From Ferrimicrobium sp. (GTDB lineage Bacteria; Actinomycetota; Acidimicrobiia; Acidimicrobiales; Acidimicrobiaceae), in the NCBI GenBank assembly GCA_027365375.1, contig DAHXNM010000272.1, forward strand, positions 1-6,412: a stretch of 6,412 nucleotides of DNA, in the 5' to 3' direction. Made by a program: the position numbers and the translations under genes. Shown here piece by piece: positions 1 to 5,587 of the stretch. The notes beneath the pieces are model-generated. The model was not told the DNA's origin, searched no databases, and worked only from the letters and a program-made list of their open reading frames with translations. Every line of letters starts with the position of its first letter. The first letter of the stretch is position 1.

Positions 1-195
1 GCGCACTTGGTTCGTAACAGGAACCAACCAACCCAATAAGTAAGACACCAGGGAGAACCCCTTGGCTTTTCTTGCCCGTTCACGGGTTGTGTAGCCTAGA
101 CCTCTCCGAATGACGGCTTCAATCTGGCCAATCACCTCAGATGCGCTCAACAACTTACCGATTCCTGGTCGATCTTGGTACCGGAATACCGCTTA
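1..195 (-). other. Open minus-strand frame running off the left edge, possible partial gene
   Basis: After the TAA at 195-193 this frame stays open for 64 codons to the window edge. It has no ATG. Possible starts are TTG at 153 (preceded by a weak GGA at 165-163) and GTG at 135. The peptide has a basic stretch, RRGLGYTTRERARKAKG, followed by a hydrophobic run, FSLVSYLLGWLVPV, that could be a membrane segment. I do not recognise a family. It could be the 5' end of a small membrane protein, a remnant of a broken gene, or chance. The sequence beyond the left edge would decide. Confidence is low because neither the start nor the codon usage is convincing. Confidence 0.2.
7..27. repeat. Perfect 7-bp inverted repeat
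   Basis: The arms TTGGTTC (7-13) and GAACCAA (21-27) are exactly complementary around a 7-base loop, GTAACAG. No T-run follows on either strand, so it does not look like a standard intrinsic terminator. It falls inside the open frame at the left edge and may be coincidental. A hairpin or a protein-binding palindrome is possible. Confidence 0.35.
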
Positions 196-246
196 TTTCC
201 GAAGATCCAGAAATCCAGCTCAGTATGCGCCTATCCATCCCCGCCC

Positions 247-378
247 TCACAGACGGAGTCTTCCGGCGATCTCTGATAAAGACCCGGTGGCGATGAACCA
301 CCATGCTCCTTTTGAGCGAGCTTTGAGGCTGCTCGCCATGGATGACGATCCCTGGAGTGAGTAGAGTGCCACCACCAT
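247..378 (-). CDS. Possible small ORF (43 aa), unknown product
   Basis: ATG at 378 opens a 43-residue frame beginning MVVALYSLQGSSSMASS and ending at TGA 249-247. The product is small, rich in serine, with a few basic residues and a hydrophobic patch around WWFIATG. It resembles nothing I know. Its start overlaps by one base (TGATG) the stop of an 8-10 codon frame that has a strong Shine-Dalgarno, so it could be translated by coupling. An internal ATG at 339 would give 30 residues. It lies downstream of pcrA on the same strand and could be a trailing operon member. A chance frame is the more likely explanation. Confidence 0.2.
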   Translation of the reverse strand: MVVALYSLQGSSSMASSLKARSKGAWWFIATGSLSEIAGRLRL

Positions 379-410
379 CAATAACGTTGGGTCATTATTC
401 TCATACTCAC
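378..410 (-). other. Minigene (8-10 codons) behind a strong Shine-Dalgarno
   Basis: GGAGGA on the minus strand (420-415) is followed 4 bases later by GTG (410) and 10 bases later by ATG (404). From either start the frame ends at TGA 380-378, giving 10 or 8 residues (VSMRIMTQRY or MRIMTQRY). The stop overlaps the ATG of the following 43-codon frame. The element lies 22 bases after the pcrA stop. It could be a leader peptide or the remnant of a gene start. It could also be a chance match to the ribosome-binding consensus. Confidence 0.25.
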
Positions 411-414
411 GAGA

Positions 415-420
415 TCCTCC
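415..420 (-). promoter_or_regulatory. Shine-Dalgarno-like GGAGGA downstream of pcrA
   Basis: This is a perfect GGAGGA match on the minus strand, well placed for ATG 404 (10-base spacing) and tight for GTG 410. It lies in non-coding sequence just beyond pcrA. A match this strong is notable because no long gene follows it. Confidence 0.35.
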
Positions 421-441
421 GGTACTACATATGGTCCGGCA

Positions 442-2583
442 TTAGACCAGTTTGAGCTTGGCCATCGATCCAAAGAAGACACGCTCGCCGGCAGCGTCGA
501 AGTAGACCACCACCTCGCGATCGACTGAACGTTCACGAATGGCTCGCACCTCACCCTCACCGTAACGCGTATGAAACACCCTGTCACCTACTCGATAAGG
601 CGCGGGTTCATGGGCACTTTTCTTGGAGTTCTCATGCTCGGGCATCGGCTGATAATCGAGTGACTCCTGACGACGATAGACTCCGTCTGGCAATTCGCCT
701 ATGAACCGACTCTCAGGATTGTAGATTACATTACCCTGGAAGCTCCGTCGACGCGCCGAGGAGAGCAGGAGTCGCTGCTTAGCGCGAGTGACAGCGACAT
801 AGAGCAATCTACGCTCCTCCTCGATCTCAGCAGGTGTCGTGAGCGATCTCATATGAGGGAAGATACCCTCCTCGAGACCTACTACAAAAACGAACGGGAA
901 TTCAAGTCCTTTGGCCATGTGCACCGTCATCAAGGTCATGCTCGAGTCATCGAGTTCAGCGTCGATCGCGCTAAACAGTGCCGTCTGCTCCAGAAACGCC
1001 TCCAACGAGTCGGCCTCTGCAGCTACTCGTCGCAACTCGGCCAGGTTTTCCAATCGACCCTCCGCGGTGAGTGGATCCTCCTCATTGACCATCTCCAGAT
1101 ACTCGGTCCTCGTCATCACCTCGTCCAGCACCACCGGGGCAGGAGCATCCTCATGGACCAGTTCGCGCAGATAGCCGACCATCTCCATAAAATGAGCGAG
1201 AGCTTTTGCCGCTCTCGAAGAAAGTCCAAGCTCTTCAGCAGAGAACAGTTCAAGCGCGTGCAACATTGAGACATTGCGCGTGCGAGCCGCGCTCGCCAGT
1301 TGCTCCTGCGTACCTGCACCGATACCGCGATGGGGTGTGTTGATCACTCGCCCAAGAGCTACGTCGTCATCTGGATTCACAAGAATCCGGAGATAGGCGA
1401 GCATGTCACGTATCTCACGACGATCATAAAAGCGAACTCCGCCTACCACCCGATAGGGGACGCCGGCTTTTGAGAGCTCCTCCTCTAGAACCCGGCTCTG
1501 GGCATTGGTGCGATAGATGACGGCGACATCACGAAGAGAGTAGCCATCACTCAAAACGGTCAAGGCTTGAGAGACGACAAACTCCGCCTCCTGGCGGTCG
1601 TCCTGGGCCTTGAAGTAGAGTGGGAGCGCCCCTTGGCCGAGCTCTGACCATAGAGTCTTATCGTGCCGGAGGGCGTTACGCGTGATCAGGGTATTGGCGA
1701 GCTCAAGAATGGCGTTGGTGGAGCGATAGTTCTGCTCGAGTGCGATCGTCCGGGTGGTGGGAAGTCTCTCCGCAAAGCCGATGATGTTGCCAAGATCTGC
1801 CCCACGGAACCCATAGATCGACTGATCGGAGTCACCCACAACAAATATGTTGTTCTCAGGCTCAGCCAGCAGGCCTATAAGTTCATTTTGGGCCCGGTTC
1901 GTATCCTGATACTCATCTACGAGCAGATAGCGGAACCGACGCTGATAGTACTCACGAACCCCAGCGTGCTCACGGAGTCCAGTCACTACCGAGTTAACGA
2001 GGTTGTCGAAATCGACTGCGTTGTTAGCGATCAGCGCTGTCTCATAGGCTTCATAGACAGTAGCAACCAGGCGATCGTATGCCCCATGAGCATCCAAAGC
2101 CATCTCATGAGGAGTAATGAGGTTAGCCTTCGCCGAGCTGATTTTGGCCATCACCGCACGTGCAGGAAAACGCTTCGTATCGAGCTCAAGCGCTCGAATA
2201 GACCGCTCTACCAACCGACGGGCATCGTCGGCGTCATAGATCGTAAATCCTGACCGGAGTCGACCAAGTTCGGGGTGCACTCGCAGAATACGACTGCATG
2301 CAGAATGAAAGGTGGAGATCCATAGCGCCTTAGCCGCATCTACACCAACCAAGTGGTGCACTCTCTCGACCATCTCACGTGCAGCCTTGTTAGTGAACGT
2401 GATCGCCAAAATCTCACTAGGGTTCACCTCCTGCTCGAGCAGATAGGCGATGCGGCGGGTGAGAACTCTCGTCTTTCCAGAACCAGCACCAGCCACGACC
2501 AGTACCGGTCCTTCAAGAGTCGATACAGCCTCTATCTGAGCCTCGTTCAGACCCTCGAGGATATGCTGATTAGCCTCAGCCAC
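442..2583 (-). CDS. pcrA: ATP-dependent DNA helicase PcrA/UvrD (SF1A)
   Basis: This is a 3'-5' superfamily-1A DNA helicase/translocase, acting in nucleotide-excision repair, in removing proteins from DNA and in replication-transcription conflicts. From the GTG at 2583 the product has 713 residues. Visible motifs, in order: Walker A AGAGSGKT (31-38); the Walker B/motif II DEYQDTN (223-229); motif III QSIYGFRGA (254-262); motif IV QNYRS (284-288); the 2B-type HRGIGAGT (418-425); motif V TVHMAKGLEF (553-562); and motif VI EEERRLLYVAVTRAK (588-602). After a charged linker, residues 664-713 (GDRVFHTRYGEGEV onward) form the Tudor-like C-terminal domain that in PcrA family members contacts RNA polymerase. 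The gene appears complete. Start choice: GTG 2583 lies 4 bases after the guaA stop with GGGAG 7 bases upstream. Upstream in-frame ATGs at 2631 and 2652 would overlap guaA and lack well-spaced ribosome-binding sites. It is the last recognised gene of the operon and ends in TAA. UvrD1 is an equivalent name. Confidence 0.96.
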   Translation of the reverse strand: MAEANQHILEGLNEAQIEAVSTLEGPVLVVAGAGSGKTRVLTRRIAYLLEQEVNPSEILAITFTNKAAREMVERVHHLVGVDAAKALWISTFHSACSRILRVHPELGRLRSGFTIYDADDARRLVERSIRALELDTKRFPARAVMAKISSAKANLITPHEMALDAHGAYDRLVATVYEAYETALIANNAVDFDNLVNSVVTGLREHAGVREYYQRRFRYLLVDEYQDTNRAQNELIGLLAEPENNIFVVGDSDQSIYGFRGADLGNIIGFAERLPTTRTIALEQNYRSTNAILELANTLITRNALRHDKTLWSELGQGALPLYFKAQDDRQEAEFVVSQALTVLSDGYSLRDVAVIYRTNAQSRVLEEELSKAGVPYRVVGGVRFYDRREIRDMLAYLRILVNPDDDVALGRVINTPHRGIGAGTQEQLASAARTRNVSMLHALELFSAEELGLSSRAAKALAHFMEMVGYLRELVHEDAPAPVVLDEVMTRTEYLEMVNEEDPLTAEGRLENLAELRRVAAEADSLEAFLEQTALFSAIDAELDDSSMTLMTVHMAKGLEFPFVFVVGLEEGIFPHMRSLTTPAEIEEERRLLYVAVTRAKQRLLLSSARRRSFQGNVIYNPESRFIGELPDGVYRRQESLDYQPMPEHENSKKSAHEPAPYRVGDRVFHTRYGEGEVRAIRERSVDREVVVYFDAAGERVFFGSMAKLKLV

Positions 2584-2587
2584 CCAG

Positions 2588-4135
2588 CTACTCCCACTCA
2601 ATCGTTCCTGGAGGCTTAGAGGTGATGTCATAGACCACCCGGTTGACGCCATTGACCTCGCCGACGATTCGATGCGCGATCACATCCAAAACTTCGTAGG
2701 GGATACGAGCCCAATCAGCGGTCATCGCATCGTCGGAGTCAACCGCGCGCACGATAATTGGCGCATCATAGGTTCGCTCGTCACCTGAGACTCCAACGCT
2801 ACGCAGAGAGGGGGCAAGGACCGCAAAGTACTGCCACATCGATCGACCAAGACCAGCACGAAGTATCTCCTCGCGAACAATGCGATCTGCGTCTCGAACC
2901 CGACCAACCGCCTCTTGGGTCACCTCACCAACGATTCGCACAGCAAGTCCAGGCCCAGGGAACGGCTGTCGCCACACAACCTCTTCAGGAATTCCGAGCT
3001 CAACACCGACCGCCCGAACCTCATCTTTGAAGAGGAAACGCAGCGGTTCAACCAGGGCGAATGACATGTCTTCAGGCAGTCCACCAACGTTATGGTGACT
3101 CTTAATGAGCGATGCCGAACCACTGCCAGATTCTATTACATCAGGGTAAAGTGTCCCCTGCACCAGGAAGCCACCTGCGTCGATCCCAAGTGCCGCCTCC
3201 TCGAAGGTTCGAATGAAGAGATTGCCAATGGTCTTGCGTTTGATCTCTGGATCGAGTACGCCGGCTAGCGCTGAAAGAAAACGCTCCGCAGCGTCAACCA
3301 CCACCAACTTGATATGGAACTGGGAGGAGAAGAGGGTAACGACTTGATCTGCCTCTCCCTCTCTCAGAAGTCCGGTATCAACGAAGACACAGGTAAGTTG
3401 ATCGCCAACAGCCTCGTGAGTCAGCACCGCAGCCACGGTAGAGTCCACTCCCCCTGAGAGTGCGCAAAGTACGTTGCGCTCACCCACCTGCTCTCGAATT
3501 TGGGCGATCGACTCTTCGATGATCGAGAAGTTGGTCCACTTGGGTTCGAGACCGGCGGCACGGAAAAGAAAGTTGTGCAACACCTCGCGACCAAACTCCC
3601 CATGCGAGACCTCTGGATGAAACTGCACACCAAAGCGCCCACGCTCAAGATCCTCGAAACAAGCCACCGCCGACTGGGTGGTTGATGCCGTAACGACTGC
3701 ACCATCAGGTGGCACTACCATCGTATCTTGGTGGCTCATCCATGACTCAAAGGCGTCCGGTAGCGCCTCAAGAAGGACTCCGCTCTCTGAACACCTCTGT
3801 ATTGACGTGCGCCCATACTCCCCTGCTCTGGTGCGTTCGACACGCCCCCCGAGGTTTTGTGCCATCAACTGAGCTCCATAGCAGATACCAAGAATCGGGA
3901 GGCCCATCGCAAAAATCTCCGGGTCGAGTGTCGGGGCACCCTCTACCCAGACTGACTTTGGACCACCCGAAAGGATTATCGCGCGCGCGCCACGCTCGCG
4001 AAGCTCATTGGCAGTGACACTATGACTGACAATCTCTGAGTACACATGCAGCTCGCGAACCCGGCGAGCGATCAGCTGGGCATACTGGGCGCCAAAGTCA
4101 ACGACGATGACCGGGGCTTCGCGAGAACTCTCCAC
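2588..4135 (-). CDS. guaA: GMP synthase, glutamine-hydrolysing
   Basis: This cytoplasmic enzyme converts XMP, ATP and glutamine to GMP, the last step of de novo guanine nucleotide synthesis. The 515 residues are normal length for the single-chain bacterial enzyme. Residues 1-195 form the class I glutamine amidotransferase: the nucleophile is Cys85 in GICYGAQ, and His173 and Glu175 of FHPEVSH complete the triad. The ATP pyrophosphatase domain follows, with the PP-loop SGGVDS (227-232), QGTLYPDVIES (326-336) and KSHHNVGGLPEDM (345-357). The C-terminal dimerisation domain contains RQPFPGPGLAVRI (389-401) and the expected ending SKPPGTIEWE. All key residues are present, so it should be active. 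The start is GTG at 4135, sharing one base with the guaB3 stop (TAGTG). Only a weak ribosome-binding site precedes it, which suggests translational coupling with guaB3. pcrA follows four bases after its TAG stop. Confidence 0.98.
   Translation of the reverse strand: MESSREAPVIVVDFGAQYAQLIARRVRELHVYSEIVSHSVTANELRERGARAIILSGGPKSVWVEGAPTLDPEIFAMGLPILGICYGAQLMAQNLGGRVERTRAGEYGRTSIQRCSESGVLLEALPDAFESWMSHQDTMVVPPDGAVVTASTTQSAVACFEDLERGRFGVQFHPEVSHGEFGREVLHNFLFRAAGLEPKWTNFSIIEESIAQIREQVGERNVLCALSGGVDSTVAAVLTHEAVGDQLTCVFVDTGLLREGEADQVVTLFSSQFHIKLVVVDAAERFLSALAGVLDPEIKRKTIGNLFIRTFEEAALGIDAGGFLVQGTLYPDVIESGSGSASLIKSHHNVGGLPEDMSFALVEPLRFLFKDEVRAVGVELGIPEEVVWRQPFPGPGLAVRIVGEVTQEAVGRVRDADRIVREEILRAGLGRSMWQYFAVLAPSLRSVGVSGDERTYDAPIIVRAVDSDDAMTADWARIPYEVLDVIAHRIVGEVNGVNRVVYDITSKPPGTIEWE
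2591..2595 (-). promoter_or_regulatory. Ribosome-binding site deciding the pcrA start
   Basis: GGGAG lies inside the last two guaA codons (TGG GAG) and ends 7 bases before the GTG at 2583. It supports the GTG over the upstream in-frame ATGs and implies that pcrA translation is coupled to termination of guaA. Confidence 0.55.
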
Positions 4136-5298
4136 TAGTGGCCCATGCCGACGTGTTGCGCCTGCTGGAGTGCCTTTCCTTCCGTCTGAAGCGCCGGGGC
4201 CACCATGACCTCTGCCTTCTGGAACTCCTTGATCGTCTCGTATCCACAGGTAGCCATCGACGTCCGCAAAGCTCCAAAAAGGTTCATGCGTCCGTCGTTC
4301 TCATGGGCCGGTCCAACGAGAATCTCCTTGAGCGATCCGCGTGTATCGGTTCGCACTCGCGTGCCACGCGGCAAGGTCGGATGGAAGGTTGCCATCCCCC
4401 AGTGGAAACCACGACCCGGGGCTTCATAAGCTGCAGCAAGAGGAGAGCCCATCATCACAGCATCAGCACCAACCGCGATAGCCTTAGAGACGTCGCCACC
4501 CTTGGACATACCACCATCGGCGATGACGTGGACGTAGACGCCGGTCTCATCGAGATGACGCATCCGCGCTGCAGCGGCATCTGCAATCGCTGTCGCTTGG
4601 GGGACCCCAAGTCCGAGAACAGCCCGGGTTGTGCACGCATTACCAGGACCGACTCCAACCAACACGCCGACGGCACCGGTACGCATCAGATGCAACGCCG
4701 CCTGATCCGAGGCGCAACCTCCGACGATCACTGGGATCTCAAGTTCGCGAATGAATTTTTTCAAATTTAGCGGCTCATCGGAGCGCGAAACATGCTCTGC
4801 CGATACAACCGTCCCCTGGATAACTAGGATATCCAACTCACCGGCGAGAATCGACCGCAGTAGCGGCTGTGTGCGTTGCGGTGTGACCGACGCCGCCACG
4901 ACAACACCTTCAGCCTTTATCTGACGGATCCGCTCGGTAACCAACGACTCCTTAATCGGCTCCTGATAGACCTCTTGCATCCGAGCAGTAGCCTTTTCAC
5001 TAGGAAGGGAGGCGATCTCCGAGAAGATAGCGTCAGGATCCTCGTAGCGAGTCCAAAGTCCTTCGAGATTCAAAACCCCCACTCCACCGAGACGACCGAT
5101 CTCAATCGCCGTAGCCGGCGAGACGACTCCATCCATCGCCGAGGCGAGTAAAGGCAGTTCGAAACGAAACGCATCGATCTCCCATGAGATGTCGACGTCC
5201 TCAGGGTCCCGCGTCCTGCGAGACGGAACGATGGCGATATCATCGAATCCATAGGCACGCCGGCCCGACTTGCCAATTCCAATTTCTATTTCAGCCAA
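4135..5298 (-). CDS. guaB3: GuaB3-family IMP dehydrogenase-related protein
   Basis: This is an (alpha/beta)8-barrel protein of the IMP dehydrogenase/GMP reductase superfamily, of the short type lacking the inserted CBS pair. At 387 residues it is close to GuaB3 proteins and well below full IMPDH (about 490). Near the N-terminus it has the GuaB3 signature IGKSGRRAYGFDDIAIVPSR, then SAMDGVVSPATAIEIGRLGG. The active-site loop GVGPGNACTTR (215-225) keeps the catalytic cysteine, Cys222. Next come the IMP phosphate-binding IADGGMSKGGD (259-269) and MMGS (282-285), then GRMNLFGALRTSMATCGY (336-353), equivalent to the IMPDH GGLRSGMGYCG segment. Family knowledge: the cyanobacterial GuaB3 has been described as a true IMP dehydrogenase, while the actinobacterial function is unresolved. 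Start: TTG 5298 follows GGAGGAAG and gives an N-terminus (AEIEIGIGKSGRR) matching mycobacterial GuaB3. In-frame ATGs at 5310, 5337 and 5343 would add 4-15 residues with poorer ribosome-binding sites. It overlaps guaA by one base and heads the operon. Confidence 0.93.
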   Translation of the reverse strand: MAEIEIGIGKSGRRAYGFDDIAIVPSRRTRDPEDVDISWEIDAFRFELPLLASAMDGVVSPATAIEIGRLGGVGVLNLEGLWTRYEDPDAIFSEIASLPSEKATARMQEVYQEPIKESLVTERIRQIKAEGVVVAASVTPQRTQPLLRSILAGELDILVIQGTVVSAEHVSRSDEPLNLKKFIRELEIPVIVGGCASDQAALHLMRTGAVGVLVGVGPGNACTTRAVLGLGVPQATAIADAAAARMRHLDETGVYVHVIADGGMSKGGDVSKAIAVGADAVMMGSPLAAAYEAPGRGFHWGMATFHPTLPRGTRVRTDTRGSLKEILVGPAHENDGRMNLFGALRTSMATCGYETIKEFQKAEVMVAPALQTEGKALQQAQHVGMGH

Positions 5299-5300
5299 AA

Positions 5301-5308
5301 CTTCCTCC
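5301..5308 (-). promoter_or_regulatory. Strong Shine-Dalgarno deciding a TTG start for guaB3
   Basis: The minus strand reads GGAGGAAG immediately before TTTTG. The GGAGGA core (5308-5303) ends 4 bases upstream of the TTG at 5298. No comparable site is correctly placed before the ATGs at 5310, 5337 or 5343. A GGGGAG at 5362-5357 lies 13 bases before ATG 5343, which is longer than ideal. Confidence 0.6.
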
Positions 5309-5382
5309 ATTCGACCGACGAACACAAAACCCACCATGGTCATCTACCGGGATACACTCCCCGGCCATCAAACCGACCGCCA

Positions 5383-5412
5383 ACTACATCCACGGGCCAC
5401 GAACTACCTCAA
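5383..5412 (-). promoter_or_regulatory. Weak candidate promoter for the guaB3 operon
   Basis: On the minus strand TTGAGG (5412-5407) and TGTAGT (5388-5383) are separated by 18 bases. Each matches the sigma-70 consensus at four of six positions. The implied start would leave a leader of roughly 80 bases before the TTG at 5298. I picked this by eye from several imperfect pairs, so confidence is low. Confidence 0.2.
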
Positions 5413-5453
5413 AGAATCGGCAATCGGCACTACGTACAACGTCACAGCGATCT

Positions 5454-5469
5454 GATCACTACCGTGATC
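5454..5469. promoter_or_regulatory. Palindromic operator-like site in the divergent promoter region
   Basis: The sequence GATCAC-TACC-GTGATC has perfect 6-bp arms around a 4-base spacer. It sits about midway between the divergent starts of guaB3 (5298) and the lipoprotein gene (5588). The symmetry and position fit a dimeric transcription factor site serving one or both directions. It is not followed by a T-run, so a terminator is unlikely. I cannot assign a regulator. Confidence 0.4.
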
Positions 5470-5535
5470 TAGCTCGTCACCATAACAGAAACCACGCCAC
5501 CGACTCATTCGGGATCCACGGATCTTGCTCAACCG

Positions 5536-5564
5536 TTAGAATCACAGAGTCTAGTAGCTACTAT
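5536..5564 (+). promoter_or_regulatory. Weak candidate promoter for the PstS-like lipoprotein gene
   Basis: TTAGAA (5536-5541) and TACTAT (5559-5564) are separated by 17 bases. The -10-like hexamer matches TATAAT at four of six positions and the -35-like hexamer matches TTGACA at three. The placement just upstream of the ribosome-binding site would give a short leader. This is suggestive only. Confidence 0.25.
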
Positions 5565-5570
5565 CTACAT

Positions 5571-5576
5571 GGAGGT
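5571..5576 (+). promoter_or_regulatory. Ribosome-binding site of the PstS-like gene
   Basis: GGAGGT ends 11 bases before the ATG at 5588, slightly long but acceptable. An out-of-frame ATG at 5569 overlaps this site and begins a 71-codon shadow frame. The site and the lipoprotein signal that follows support the start at 5588. Confidence 0.55.
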
Positions 5577-5587
5577 TCTACGTACAG

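Larger units (their letters stand above)
1..441. other. Region without an assignable gene, possibly decayed coding sequence
   Basis: No reading frame here resembles a family I recognise. On the minus strand three partly overlapping open stretches occur in sequence. One is a 43-codon frame at 378-247. A second, 78 codons long and without a good start near its beginning, runs 391-155 in another frame and contains the peptide stretch RVFIRDRRKTPSVRAGMDRR. The third is open from 192 to the left edge. The first and third lie in the same frame and are separated by stops at 249-247, 222-220 and 195-193. Such a patchwork fits either a decayed gene or chance open frames in spacer DNA. A plus-strand ATG frame at 110-364 has no Shine-Dalgarno and an unremarkable composition, so I treat it as a shadow. 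No tRNA, CRISPR or strong terminator is visible. Confidence 0.4.

Noticed and set aside
110..364. Plus-strand 84-codon ATG frame
   Set aside because: It has no Shine-Dalgarno and no recognisable domain, and minus-strand frames of comparable length lie opposite it. A chance frame is the simplest explanation.
380..399. AT-rich hairpin (AATAATG / CGTTATT on the minus strand) as the operon terminator
   Set aside because: The stem is AT-rich with a G-T pair, and no U-tract follows. It also overlaps the small frames. It is too weak to call a terminator.
1663..2253. 196-codon plus-strand frame antisense to pcrA
   Set aside because: It lies entirely opposite conserved helicase motifs, which account for the sequence. 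It has no recognisable product.
3979..3991. CG-alternating run within guaA
   Set aside because: It encodes Arg/Ala residues of GuaA in the proper frame and is a simple consequence of codon choice.
4132..4141. Ten-base palindrome CCACTAGTGG at the guaB3-guaA junction
   Set aside because: It is fully explained by the coding sequence and the overlapping stop/start. With no loop it cannot form a useful hairpin.
4138..4770. 210-codon plus-strand frame antisense to guaB3
   Set aside because: It is the mirror of the GuaB3 coding frame, rich in His/Arg/Ser as expected for a shadow, with no ribosome-binding site seen.
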